Positions 10,703 to 19,434 of a stretch of DNA of 64,000 nucleotides are shown here, piece after piece. Origin of the DNA: Streptomyces monashensis (GTDB lineage Bacteria > Actinomycetota > Actinomycetes > Streptomycetales > Streptomycetaceae); contig NZ_MLYO01000036.1 in the NCBI RefSeq assembly GCF_001866665.1, forward strand, positions 1 through 64,000. The letters are read 5' to 3'. The notes beneath the pieces were generated by a model that made no database searches, was not told the DNA's origin, and worked only from the letters and a program-made list of their open reading frames with translations. How positions within the stretch are numbered: the first letter of the stretch is position 1; every line of letters begins with the position of its first letter. A program made the position numbers and the translations under genes.

Positions 10703-12007
10703 ATGGAGCCAGTACGCACCGTAAGGACACCGTCGATGCCGCGGCTCGCCGCCGCCTCCCTCGCGGGGACCGCGATCGAGTTCTACGACTTCTTCGTCTA
10801 CGGCACAGCTGCGGCCCTGGTCCTGGGACCGTTGTTCTTCCCGACGTTCTCACCGCTCACCGGGACGCTGGCGGCGTTCGGGACATTCGGGGTGGGGTTC
10901 CTGGCCCGGCCGCTCGGCTCGGTGCTGTTCGGGCACCTCGGTGACCGGCGCGGACGGCGGCCGGTGCTGGTCCTGTCACTGCTGCTCACGGGTGCCTCGA
11001 CGGTCGCGGTGGGCTGTGTGCCGTCGTACGGGTCGATCGGCGTCGCCGCGCCGGTGATGCTGCTCGTCCTGCGCTTCTTCCAGGGTCTGGGGCTCGGCGG
11101 GGAGTGGGGCGGAGCGGTGCTGCTGACCGCCGAGCACGCGCCGCCCGGACGTCGCGCCCTGTGGTCGAGCTTTCCGCAGGTGGGCCCGGCGATCGGGTTC
11201 GTGCTCGCCAACGGGGTGGTGCTCGCGCTGTCGGCGACGCTGTCCGACGCGGAGTTCGCCCGCTGGGGCTGGCGGGTGCCGTTCTGGGCAGCCGGGGCGC
11301 TGGCACTGGGCGGGCTCTTGTTGCGCTGGTCGATCGTGGAGAGCCCCCGGTTCCTGGAGATCGACGACCACGCGCGCGTGCCGTTCGTCGAGGTCGTACG
11401 GCATCACGGGCGGCTGGTGCTGCTGACGGCCGGGGCGCTGTCCGCCGGGTACGCGGTCTTCTACACGGTGACGACCTGGTCGCTCACGTTCGCGACGGAG
11501 CGGCTCGGGGTGAGCCGGACGGTGATGCTGACCTGTGTCATGGCCGCGGTGGTGGTGAAGGCGTCCCTCACGCCGTTCATGGCGCTGCTCGCCGACCGCT
11601 TCGGGCGTCGGCCGATGTGCCTCACCGGATGCGCGGCCTGCGGTCTGTGGATGCTGCCGATGATCGCGTTGCTGGGCACCGGCCAGCCGCTGCTGATGTT
11701 CCTCGGCATCCTGGGCGCGCTGGTCTCCTTCATCACCATGTTCGCGGTGATCGCCGCGTATCTGCCGGAGCTGTACGAGGCACGGGTGCGCTGCACGGGC
11801 GCCGCGGTGGGCTACAACCTCGGCGGAGTCCTCGGCGGCGCTCTGACCCCGATCGTGGCCACGGCGCTCGCGGAGCACAGCGGGCGGGTCCCCTGGGGCG
11901 TGGGCGCCTATCTGACGGGCGTCGCGCTGCTCAGCCTCGCCTGCTTCGCCCTGCTGCCCGAGACCCGCCCGGTACCGGTGCCGGCGGTGGAGCCGGTCAC
12001 GGGTTGA
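10703..12007 (+). CDS. MHS-family MFS transporter (metabolite:H+ symporter)
   Basis: This 434-aa, 12-span major facilitator belongs to the metabolite:H+ symporter group (ShiA, KgtP, ProP, citrate-type). The signature AGTAIEFYDFFVYGTAAALV in span 1, the loop GHLGDRRGRRPVL between spans 2 and 3, and GLGLGGEWGGAVLL are all present. ATG 10703 is used; ATG 10736 (MPRLAAASLAGT) would remove 11 residues and is equally close to the conserved region. The gene diverges from aroQ, so shikimate, dehydroshikimate, quinate or another carboxylate is a reasonable but unproven substrate. Its 3' end overlaps the convergent exchanger gene by 11 bases. Confidence 0.9.
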   Translation: MEPVRTVRTPSMPRLAAASLAGTAIEFYDFFVYGTAAALVLGPLFFPTFSPLTGTLAAFGTFGVGFLARPLGSVLFGHLGDRRGRRPVLVLSLLLTGASTVAVGCVPSYGSIGVAAPVMLLVLRFFQGLGLGGEWGGAVLLTAEHAPPGRRALWSSFPQVGPAIGFVLANGVVLALSATLSDAEFARWGWRVPFWAAGALALGGLLLRWSIVESPRFLEIDDHARVPFVEVVRHHGRLVLLTAGALSAGYAVFYTVTTWSLTFATERLGVSRTVMLTCVMAAVVVKASLTPFMALLADRFGRRPMCLTGCAACGLWMLPMIALLGTGQPLLMFLGILGALVSFITMFAVIAAYLPELYEARVRCTGAAVGYNLGGVLGGALTPIVATALAEHSGRVPWGVGAYLTGVALLSLACFALLPETRPVPVPAVEPVTG

Positions 12008-13097
12008 TCGCCAGCTCCAGATAGGCCGCGAAGAGCACCAGGTGGACACCGCCCTGCAGGGGGGTGGCCCGGCCCGGCACGACCGTCAGGGAGCTGACGA
12101 CCACGGTCAGGGCAAGCAGCAGCATGTGGGTCGAGCCGAGGCCGAGGACGAGCGGGCCGGACAGCCAGACGGAGGCGAGGGCGACGGCGGGGATGGTCAG
12201 GCCGATACTGGCCATGGCCGAGCCGAGCGCGAGGTTGAGGCTGGTCTGGACCCGGTCGCGGCGGGCGGATCGCAGCGCGGCGATCGTCTCGGGGAGCAGT
12301 ACGAGCAGGGCGATGATCACGCCGACGACCGCGTGGTGCAGACCGGCGGCGGCCACGCCCGACTCGATGGCGGGCGACACGCCCTTGGCCAGACCGACGA
12401 CACCGACGAGGGCCAGCCCGAGGAGACCGAGGCTGGTCCAGGCAGCACGCAGGGACGGCGGCTGGGCGTGCTCGTCGGCGGTGATGACCTCGCCCTGCCG
12501 GGTGATCGGCAGGAAGTAGTCACGGTGGCGCACGGTCTGTGTGGCCACGAACAGGCCGTACAGGATCAGCGAGGACAACGCGGCGAACGTCAGCTGCATC
12601 GAGGAGAACTCGGGCCCGGGCTTGCTGGTGGTGAACGTCGGCAGGACCAGGCTGAGCGTGGCCAGCGTCGCCACGGTCGCCAGGGCGGCGCCGGTGCCCT
12701 CGGGGTTGAAGACCGCGGTGCCGTGCCGCAGTGAGGCGACGAGCAGGCAGATCCCGACGACGCCGTTGCAGGTGATCATCACGGCGGCGAAGACGGTGTC
12801 CCGCGCCAGGGTGGAACTCTTGTCGCCGCCGTCGGCCATGAGGGTGACGATCAACGCCACCTCGATGATCGTGACGGCGATGGCCAGAACGAGGGAGCCG
12901 AAGGGTTCGCCGACGCGGTGGGCGACGACCTCGGCATGGTGCACCGCCGCGAGAACGGACCCGGCGAGCACGAGGGTGACCAAGGCGACCACCGCGCCCG
13001 GCAGGCCACGGCCCCAGGTGAAGACCAGGAGGACGATCGCGAGCACCGGCACGAGCGTCGTCCATTGCCGGGTGAGCGGCCGCAGCCTACTGATCAT
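11997..13097 (-). CDS. Calcium/cation-proton exchanger (ChaA-like)
   Basis: This 366-aa membrane protein of the Ca2+:cation antiporter superfamily exports cations in exchange for protons. It has two repeated Na_Ca_ex halves. The first conserved acid motif is in LAIAVTIIEVALIVTLM and the second in IALLVLLPETIAALRSA, followed by NLALGSAMASIGLTIPAVA. About 10-11 membrane spans are visible. ATG 13097 (MISRLRPLTRQ) was chosen because the open frame further upstream encodes an Arg-rich, non-homologous stretch. It lies downstream of terC on the same strand but 165 bases away. The 3' end overlaps the convergent MFS gene. Confidence 0.9.
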   Translation of the reverse strand: MISRLRPLTRQWTTLVPVLAIVLLVFTWGRGLPGAVVALVTLVLAGSVLAAVHHAEVVAHRVGEPFGSLVLAIAVTIIEVALIVTLMADGGDKSSTLARDTVFAAVMITCNGVVGICLLVASLRHGTAVFNPEGTGAALATVATLATLSLVLPTFTTSKPGPEFSSMQLTFAALSSLILYGLFVATQTVRHRDYFLPITRQGEVITADEHAQPPSLRAAWTSLGLLGLALVGVVGLAKGVSPAIESGVAAAGLHHAVVGVIIALLVLLPETIAALRSARRDRVQTSLNLALGSAMASIGLTIPAVALASVWLSGPLVLGLGSTHMLLLALTVVVSSLTVVPGRATPLQGGVHLVLFAAYLELAINP

Positions 13098-13262
13098 GCG
13101 GCGATCGTCGCAGAGCCGTACAGGATTCGCATTCTGCTCTTTTCGGATACCTCTCATCCTTCCGTTGTCCTCACCGCACCGACGGGAGCGGGAACCGCAT
13201 GGCACGGCCCTACTCCTGCCGGCGGGTGCTTCTGCCGGTGGCCGCTTCTGCCGCCGATCGGA

Positions 13263-14264
13263 TCAGGCGTCGACGCTGTCCTTCACGGCGCCTTCGCCGC
13301 AGCCGTCTGTCGCCTCGGCGGCCGCCTGCTTCTTGCCGGCCATCAGGCTGGTGATCGTGGTGACGATCAGGACGGCGCAGATCACGCCGAGCGAGACCGG
13401 GATGCTGATCTCGGGCACGTGGACACCGGTCTCGTGCAGGGCGTGCAGCACCAGCTTGACGCCGATGAAGCCGAGGATGACCGACAGGCCGTACGAGAGG
13501 TGGACCAGCTTCCGCAGCAGGCCGCCGATGAGGAAGTACAGCTGCCGCAGACCCATCAGGGCAAAGGCGTTGGCGGTGAAGACGATGTACGGGTCCTGGG
13601 TCAGGCCGAAGATCGCGGGTATGGAGTCCAGGGCGAACAGGACGTCCGTGGTGCCGATGGCGAGCATCACGACCAGCATCGGGGTCATGATCCGCTTGCC
13701 GTTCTCCTGGATCCACAGCTTGGTGCCGTGGTAGCGGTCCGCCACACCGAACCTGCGCTCCGCGGCCTTGAGCAGCTTGTTCTCCTTGAACTCCTCGTCC
13801 TCCTCGTCCGCGCGGGCCTCCTGGATGAGCTTCCAGGCCGTCCAGATCAGGAAGGCGCCGAAGAGGTAGAACACCCAGGAGAAGCTGGCGAGGATGGCGG
13901 CTCCCGCGGCGATGAAGATCGCCCGCAGCACCAGGGCTATGAGCACGCCGACGAGCAGGACACGCTGCTGGTACCGGGTCGGCACCGCGAACTTCGCCAT
14001 GATCAGGACGAAGACGAAGAGGTTGTCGACACTGAGCGATTTCTCGGTGATGAAGCCGGCGAAGAACTCGCCGGCCGGCTGTCCGCCGCCGAAGAGGAAC
14101 AGGCCGAGGCCGAAGAGTCCGGCCAGGGCGATCCAGACGACGGTCCAGATACCGGCTTCCTTGATCGACACCTCATGCGGCTTGCGGCCGATGAAGAAGT
14201 CGACCGCGATCAGCGCGGCCAGGCCCGCGACGGTCAGGACCCACAGGGTCACGGAAACGTCCAC
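13263..14264 (-). CDS. terC: TerC/Alx-family membrane protein, probable manganese exporter
   Basis: This 333-aa integral membrane protein of the TerC family has members that export Mn2+ or sustain metalation of secreted proteins. Hallmarks are DFFIGRKPHEVSIKEAG in the first loop, TEKSLSVDNLFVFVLIM and ALDSIPAIFGLTQDP, which carry the conserved membrane acids. About nine spans are visible with an acidic cytoplasmic loop (ADEEDEEFKE) near residue 155. The start is GTG 14264, four bases after GGAGG (14269-14273). The leader contains a yybP-ykoY-type Mn2+ riboswitch positioned to mask that ribosome site, which strongly supports a manganese function over tellurite resistance as such. Two TerD-type genes lie just upstream on the same strand. 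Confidence 0.94.
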   Translation of the reverse strand: MDVSVTLWVLTVAGLAALIAVDFFIGRKPHEVSIKEAGIWTVVWIALAGLFGLGLFLFGGGQPAGEFFAGFITEKSLSVDNLFVFVLIMAKFAVPTRYQQRVLLVGVLIALVLRAIFIAAGAAILASFSWVFYLFGAFLIWTAWKLIQEARADEEDEEFKENKLLKAAERRFGVADRYHGTKLWIQENGKRIMTPMLVVMLAIGTTDVLFALDSIPAIFGLTQDPYIVFTANAFALMGLRQLYFLIGGLLRKLVHLSYGLSVILGFIGVKLVLHALHETGVHVPEISIPVSLGVICAVLIVTTITSLMAGKKQAAAEATDGCGEGAVKDSVDA

Positions 14265-14267
14265 TGC

Positions 14268-14406
14268 ACCTCCGGCATTACGTAACGGCGAACACTTTCA
14301 GCGCTGTCGCTGCCGGAGGTCTCTTCCACCCGCTCGGGGCCGACGCCCCGGGACCGGAACCGGTCCGTACTGACGGGTGCGTCGCAGTCAGGGAGTACTC
14401 CCCTCC
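14268..14406 (-). ncRNA. yybP-ykoY Mn2+ riboswitch controlling terC translation
   Basis: On the minus strand the aptamer opens with GGAGGGGAGTA (14406-14396) and closes with GACCTCC (14321-14315). These are the conserved GGGGAGUA and GACCU elements of the yybP-ykoY family, joined by a P1 helix GGAGG/CCTCC. GC-rich hairpins lie between, such as ACGGACCGG...CCGGTCC and CGGGGCGTCGGCCCCG. The P1 3' strand ACCTCCGGC (14320-14312) is perfectly complementary over 9 bases to GCCGGAGGT (14276-14268), which contains the terC Shine-Dalgarno. With Mn2+ bound, P1 would form and free the ribosome site; without it the site would be paired. Confidence 0.82.
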
Positions 14407-14415
14407 GTACGGAAG

Positions 14416-14444
14416 ACCCTACCCAATCACCAAGGAAAGGTAAA
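14416..14444 (-). promoter_or_regulatory. Housekeeping-type promoter for terC and its riboswitch
   Basis: On the minus strand TTTACC (14444-14439), a 17-base spacer and TAGGGT (14421-14416) fit a sigma-HrdB promoter. The start would fall near 14409, immediately before the first conserved riboswitch base, which supports both assignments. The surrounding 14420-14470 is unusually AT-rich for this window. Confidence 0.7.
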
Positions 14445-14486
14445 GTGAAAGGCAAAATAAAACCAAGTTGGCTGGTCAGGATGACT

Positions 14487-16463
14487 TTACCTGTACTTGC
14501 CCCTGGCCTCGGCCGCCTCGGCGAGCACGTGCTGCACGATCTGGCTTCCGGCCGGCACCAGCGAGGGCTCGTAGGTCCAGGAGTGCCCGACCCACGGGTC
14601 GGCGAGATGGTCGTCGGCCACGGGCGTGAGTCGCATGAGCGAACGCCACAGCGGATCGAGCAACGGGCCGTAGGCGGCGGCGTCCCCACGGTCCGCCACC
14701 AGCAACAGGTGCACGCCGACGGCGGGCCCCTCGTCGGCGAGGTAGCGCAGCCGGGTCACCGCACGCTCGTCGAAGCCGTGCGGGAAGTCGTTGACGATCA
14801 GCAGTTGCTGCGCGGTGTCGATGTCGGGCGGCAGTGACTCGGGCGTGCCACCGCGCACCGCCATCTGCACCAGGTCCACCCGATGGGTGAGCCTCTCCAG
14901 CACCTCCGTGACACCCGCAGCCCCGGTCGCGGGCGGCACGGCCAGCGCCCCGGTCCGGGTCAGCACGCCGAGCGCCGCTGCCCCGGCGCCGGCCGGGTCG
15001 ATGACCTGGAGGGCGAAGCCCCCCGGCGGATGCACGGCGAGCAGTCGCGCGGCGAGTGCGACCGCCGCCTCCATGGCCAGGTGCCGCAGTTGGACGGAGT
15101 CCGGGAAGCCGCCGACGTTCGCCGGACCGCTGTCGAGCCACAGGCCGCGCTCCAGCGGCAGTCTGACCAGCATGGGAATGCGCAGCGGCGCGCTCTCCGG
15201 CAGGTGGAGATCGCCCAGCCGCAGGGCCATCGGTGGCTCGTCGGGCACCGTGTACCCGTGCCAGACGGGGTTGTCCCAGCGGGCGTACGCGGGCGGAAGC
15301 GCGGGCTCGACCACATCGGACTCGGCGGAGAGCTGGGCGAGGTCGCGGTCGAGGACCGCGCGGGCCTGGTCGATCAGCTGCGTCCGGCGGGCGTGGGCCG
15401 CCGCACGCGCGGTGTCGCCCGCCGCGCCCAGCCGACTGCCGGGGTCGGCCAGCACCTGGTCCAGTTCCTTCTCCAGGCGGGAGTCGGCGAACTCGACGGC
15501 ACTGCGGTAGGCGGCCGTGGTGCGGGCCAGGTCCTCGAACATGCCCCAGACCTGGTTGTACAGCCGCTCCTCCATCGACCAGCCCACGGCGTCTCCAGCG
15601 ACCGGCTGCGCGGGTCGGTCGTCGGTGGCGGCACTCGCCGGGGACACCGGCGGCTGCGGGGTGCCGGGCGGGCGGCGGCGCAGGTGCGTGTAGTCCACCG
15701 GGGTGCCGGGCGCTCGCGGAGCTTCGGGGCCCGCCGGCGCGGCGCCGGGTGCCTGAGCGACGTACTGGTCCTGTGCCTCGTACGAGCTGTGTGCTTGGTA
15801 CGGGCTCTGTGCGTCGTACGACGGTGCGGGCTCCGGGAGTTGGGGCGCGTACGAACGTGTCGGCGTCCCCTGGCCGGGGGTGGGGGTGGGTGCCGGCAGG
15901 GGTGGGACCGGGGCGGGCGGCGCCGTCGTCCGCTGGATGGCGGCCACCAGGTCCGCGGACTCCGGCAGGCCCTGGTCGGCCAGGAGTGCGGGAAGGCCGG
16001 CCGCGTAGCCCTGGCCCATCGCGCGGACCTTCCAGGCGCCCTGTCTGCGGTACAGCTCCAGGGCGACCACGGCTGCCTCGGTGTCCAGGCCGGTCAGGGT
16101 GTAGCTGACGAGTTCGGTGCCGTCGGGGCCGTAGACCGTGGTGTGCGGGGCGGCGACGGCACCGAACCGGAGCGGGCCGGCGGGCCCGTCGGGCAGCGCG
16201 AGGAACACACCGACGCGGTGCACGCCCTCGGGCAGGGCGCCCAGGTCGACGGCCAGCCGGTGTTCGGCGGCAGTCTGCCGGGGCACCTCGACGCCGGGCA
16301 GGGCGGGGGCGCCAGGATGGACCACCCACTGGGAGCCGGGCACCGTGCCGTTCTCGTCGCCGAGCGTGGCTCCGGCCAGGACCGGCACCCCGGCCGAGAT
16401 CCGGACCGTCAGCCGGATCTGGGACAGCGGGTGGTTCTGTCCCCGCACCAGCTCGGCCGTCAT
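14487..16463 (-). CDS. TerD-domain protein fused to a degenerate FtsK/HerA-type ATPase domain
   Basis: This 658-aa protein has three parts. Residues 1 to about 170 are a TerD domain (LTVRISAGVPVLAGATLGDENGTV, then GLPALLADQGL). Residues 170-290 are a Pro/Gln/Tyr-rich linker with repeated YxAQ units. The C-terminal 360 residues follow the layout of an FtsK/EssC ATPase: a nucleotide-site region GLWLDSGPANVGGFPDS where Walker A should be, FALQVIDPAG, then QQLLIVNDFP in the Walker B position and GVHLLLVADRG as in FtsK. The GKS/T of Walker A is missing, so it probably does not hydrolyse ATP. It lies 46 bases after a second TerD gene and upstream of terC, forming a Ter stress cluster. The role is unknown; proteins like this have been annotated as export-associated. 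Confidence 0.78.
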   Translation of the reverse strand: MTAELVRGQNHPLSQIRLTVRISAGVPVLAGATLGDENGTVPGSQWVVHPGAPALPGVEVPRQTAAEHRLAVDLGALPEGVHRVGVFLALPDGPAGPLRFGAVAAPHTTVYGPDGTELVSYTLTGLDTEAAVVALELYRRQGAWKVRAMGQGYAAGLPALLADQGLPESADLVAAIQRTTAPPAPVPPLPAPTPTPGQGTPTRSYAPQLPEPAPSYDAQSPYQAHSSYEAQDQYVAQAPGAAPAGPEAPRAPGTPVDYTHLRRRPPGTPQPPVSPASAATDDRPAQPVAGDAVGWSMEERLYNQVWGMFEDLARTTAAYRSAVEFADSRLEKELDQVLADPGSRLGAAGDTARAAAHARRTQLIDQARAVLDRDLAQLSAESDVVEPALPPAYARWDNPVWHGYTVPDEPPMALRLGDLHLPESAPLRIPMLVRLPLERGLWLDSGPANVGGFPDSVQLRHLAMEAAVALAARLLAVHPPGGFALQVIDPAGAGAAALGVLTRTGALAVPPATGAAGVTEVLERLTHRVDLVQMAVRGGTPESLPPDIDTAQQLLIVNDFPHGFDERAVTRLRYLADEGPAVGVHLLLVADRGDAAAYGPLLDPLWRSLMRLTPVADDHLADPWVGHSWTYEPSLVPAGSQIVQHVLAEAAEARGKYR

Positions 16464-16509
16464 CCCCGTGCCCCCTGTGTCGTTGTGTCGTGCGCGTTGC
16501 CGGTCGGGC

Positions 16510-17088
16510 CTACAGGTGCGGCAGGATCGACGGCATCAGGTCCTGGAAGGTGCGGCCGTTGGCCGGGGAACCCAGGGCGGTCATCGTCCAGCCCGGGCCC
16601 GCACGGTGCACCTTCGCCATGATCTGAGCGGTGTAGTCGCCGCCGCCGTCCAGCGTGTACCGGGCCAGTTCCTGGCCGTTGGTCTCGTCCACGAGGCGGC
16701 AGAACGCGTTCTGCACTTCCTGGAAGGTCTGGCCCGTGAAGGAGTTCACGGTGAAGACGATCTGGTCGATGTGGACCGGAACGCGCTGGAGGTCCACCAG
16801 GATCGACTCGTCGTCCCCGCCCTGGCCGGCACCGCCGACCAGGTTGTCGCCGGTGTGGCGGACGGAGCCGTCGTCACTCACCAGGTGACGGAAGAAGACG
16901 ACGTCGACCGGCTGCTTCTCGGCGAAGAGGACCGCCGAGGCGTCGAGGTCGATCTCCCGGGTACGGGAGCCGAAGAGACCGCGCCGCTTCGCCGCCTGCC
17001 AGCCGAGCCCCATGCGGACCGCGGTCAGGGTGGCCCCGTCCTTCTTCTCCAGGCTGATGGCCTGACCCTTGCTCAAGTTGACGGACAC
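16510..17088 (-). CDS. terD: TerD-family stress protein
   Basis: This 192-aa single-domain TerD/CABP protein has the canonical opening MSVNLSKGQAISLEKKDG and the calcium-binding acidic motifs SDDGSVRHTGDNLVGGAGQGGDDES (about residues 75-100). In Ter systems such proteins bind Ca2+ and participate in envelope-associated stress or phage/tellurite resistance; the mechanism is unsettled. GTG 17088 is preceded by AGAGGGG at 9 bases. A longer opening reading into a Cys/His-rich upstream stretch was rejected. It is followed 46 bases later by the TerD/FtsK-like fusion, so the two are probably one operon. uvrB ends 158 bases upstream. Confidence 0.93.
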   Translation of the reverse strand: MSVNLSKGQAISLEKKDGATLTAVRMGLGWQAAKRRGLFGSRTREIDLDASAVLFAEKQPVDVVFFRHLVSDDGSVRHTGDNLVGGAGQGGDDESILVDLQRVPVHIDQIVFTVNSFTGQTFQEVQNAFCRLVDETNGQELARYTLDGGGDYTAQIMAKVHRAGPGWTMTALGSPANGRTFQDLMPSILPHL

Positions 17089-17246
17089 CGCTGATTTCCC
17101 CTCTCGATGGTCCCCTGTTGCCGCGCAAAGCGCGGTTGACCAAAACCCTACGCAGGCGCACCGACAGTGCCGAACCCCGGCTCGCGCTTTGTGTCGGTGT
17201 TGCAACACTTGGCGCGTATGCCGAGGTCCGGCAGGGTGTCGGGGGC

Positions 17247-19385
17247 TCAGGCGAGCCCGGCCTCCCGCATCTGGCGCAGTTCCTTCTTCATTTCCGAGAC
17301 CTCGTCGCGCAGCCGGGCCGCGATCTCGAACTGGAGCTCCGCGGCGGCGGCGCGCATCCGCTCGGTCATCTCCTCGATCTGCTCTGCGAGTTCGGCCGCC
17401 GGACGGTCCGTGGGCACCGCCTGGCCCTTGGCCGCCTTGCCAGCCTTCGCCCCCTTGGCCGCCTTGTCGCCCAGTGACGGGACGGGTGCCTTGGCGCCCT
17501 TGCCGTCCTTGGACTTGCGGTAACCGCTGCCGAGGAGCTGCTCGGTGTCGACCTCCTCGCGGGCGATCTGCGCGACGATGTCGTTGATCTTCTTGCGCAG
17601 CGGCTGCGGGTCGATGCCGTTCGCCTTGTTGTAGGCGATCTGCTTGTCCCGGCGGCGGTTGGTCTCCTCGATGGCCTTCTCCATCGCCGGGGTGATCTTG
17701 TCGGCGTACATGTGCACCTGGCCGGAGACGTTGCGCGCCGCGCGGCCGATGGTCTGGATCAGCGAGGTACCGGAGCGCAGGAAGCCCTCCTTGTCGGCGT
17801 CCAGGATCGCCACCAGGGACACCTCCGGCAGGTCGAGACCCTCGCGCAGCAGGTTGATGCCGACCAGGACGTCGAACTCACCGGCGCGCAGCTCGCGCAG
17901 CAGCTCGACGCGGCGCAGCGTGTCGACGTCGCTGTGCAGATAGCGGACCTGGATGCCCAGTTCGAGGAAGTAGTCGGTGAGGTCCTCGGCCATCTTCTTG
18001 GTGAGGGTGGTGACGAGGACGCGCTCGTCCTTCTCGGTGCGCTTGCGGATCTCGTGCACCAGGTCGTCGATCTGGCCCTCGGTGGGCTTGACGACGACCT
18101 CCGGGTCGACGAGGCCCGTGGGGCGGATGATCTGTTCGACCGCACCGTCGGAACGGGACAGCTCGTACGCGCCCGGGGTGGCCGACAGGTAGACGGTCTG
18201 GCCGATGCGCTCCTGGAACTCCTCCCACTTCAGGGGGCGGTTGTCCAGCGCGGAGGGCAGACGGAAGCCGTGGTCCACCAGGGTGCGCTTGCGGGAGGCG
18301 TCGCCCTCGTACATGGCGCCGATCTGCGGAACGGTGACGTGCGACTCGTCGATGACGAGGAGGAAGTCGTCCGGGAAGTAGTCGAGCAGGGTGTTCGGCG
18401 GGGAGCCCGGCAGGCGGCCGTCGAAGTGCATCGAGTAGTTCTCCACGCCGGAGCAGGTGCCGATCTGGCGGAGCATCTCGATGTCGTACGTCGTACGCAT
18501 CCGCAGGCGCTGGGCCTCCAGGAGCTTGCCCTGCTTCTCCAGCTCGGCGAGGCGCTCCCCCAGCTCCTTCTCGATGTCGTTGACGGCCCGCTCCATGCGC
18601 TCGGGGCCGGCGACGTAGTGGGAGGCGGGGAAGACGTACAGCTGCTGGTCGTCGCTGATGATCTCGCCGGTCAGCGGGTGCAGCGTGGACAGCGCCTCGA
18701 TCTCGTCGCCGAACATCTCGATCCGGACGGCCAGCTCCTCGTAGACCGGGAAGATCTCGATGGTGTCGCCACGGACCCGGAAGGTGCCGCGGCTGAAGGC
18801 CATGTCGTTGCGCGTGTACTGGATGTCGACGAAGCGGCGCAGCAGCTCGTCCCTGTCGATCTCGTCGCCGACCCGGAGGGGGACCATCCGGTCCACGTAC
18901 TCCTGCGGCGTACCGAGGCCGTAGATGCAGGAGACCGAGGCGACCACGATGACGTCGCGCCGCGTGAGCAGCGAGTTCGTGGCCGAGTGGCGCAGGCGCT
19001 CGACCTCCTCGTTGATCGAGGAGTCCTTCTCGATGTAGGTGTCCGACTGCGGGACGTAGGCCTCGGGCTGGTAGTAGTCGTAGTACGAGACGAAGTATTC
19101 GACCGCGTTGTTCGGCAGAAGTTCGCGGAACTCGTTGGCCAGCTGGGCGGCCAGGGTCTTGTTCGGCGCCATCACGAGTGTGGGGCGCTGGAGCTTCTCG
19201 ATCATCCACGCAGTGGTGGCGGACTTGCCGGTGCCGGTCGCGCCCAGCAGGACGACGTCCTTCTCACCTGCCTCGATGCGCTTGGCCAGGTCGGCGATGG
19301 CCGTCGGCTGGTCGCCGCTGGGCTGGTAGGGGCTGACGACCTCGAAGGGCGCCACCGTGCGTTCGATGTGGGAAACGGGCCGCAT
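17247..19385 (-). CDS. uvrB: Excinuclease ABC subunit B
   Basis: UvrB (712 aa) is the damage-verifying helicase-like subunit of nucleotide excision repair that is loaded by UvrA and recruits UvrC. It shows Walker A GATGTGKS (about residues 48-55), the beta-hairpin sequence YYDYYQPEAYVP, motif DESHV, motif V/VI GINLLREGLDLPE and QTIGRAARN, and a C-terminal UVR motif that contacts UvrC. A Lys/Ala/Gly-rich linker of about 35 residues precedes the UVR motif. ATG 19385 (MRPVSHIERT) is chosen over an upstream in-frame start. A RecA-NDp-type promoter ends at 19393, which places the transcription start at or next to this ATG, so the message should be leaderless. Confidence 0.98.
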   Translation of the reverse strand: MRPVSHIERTVAPFEVVSPYQPSGDQPTAIADLAKRIEAGEKDVVLLGATGTGKSATTAWMIEKLQRPTLVMAPNKTLAAQLANEFRELLPNNAVEYFVSYYDYYQPEAYVPQSDTYIEKDSSINEEVERLRHSATNSLLTRRDVIVVASVSCIYGLGTPQEYVDRMVPLRVGDEIDRDELLRRFVDIQYTRNDMAFSRGTFRVRGDTIEIFPVYEELAVRIEMFGDEIEALSTLHPLTGEIISDDQQLYVFPASHYVAGPERMERAVNDIEKELGERLAELEKQGKLLEAQRLRMRTTYDIEMLRQIGTCSGVENYSMHFDGRLPGSPPNTLLDYFPDDFLLVIDESHVTVPQIGAMYEGDASRKRTLVDHGFRLPSALDNRPLKWEEFQERIGQTVYLSATPGAYELSRSDGAVEQIIRPTGLVDPEVVVKPTEGQIDDLVHEIRKRTEKDERVLVTTLTKKMAEDLTDYFLELGIQVRYLHSDVDTLRRVELLRELRAGEFDVLVGINLLREGLDLPEVSLVAILDADKEGFLRSGTSLIQTIGRAARNVSGQVHMYADKITPAMEKAIEETNRRRDKQIAYNKANGIDPQPLRKKINDIVAQIAREEVDTEQLLGSGYRKSKDGKGAKAPVPSLGDKAAKGAKAGKAAKGQAVPTDRPAAELAEQIEEMTERMRAAAAELQFEIAARLRDEVSEMKKELRQMREAGLA

Positions 19386-19392
19386 GCCATCC

Positions 19393-19415
19393 ACCGTACG
19401 ACCCCGCACTGACAA
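19393..19415 (-). promoter_or_regulatory. RecA-NDp/PafBC-type DNA-damage promoter of uvrB
   Basis: On the minus strand TTGTCAGTG (19415-19407), eight bases, then TACGGT (19398-19393) match TTGTCRGTG-N8-TANNNT exactly. The end of the -10 lies 7 bases before the uvrB ATG, so +1 coincides with the start codon. Confidence 0.85.
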
Positions 19416-19434
19416 CGGGTCCCGATCAGTGGTT

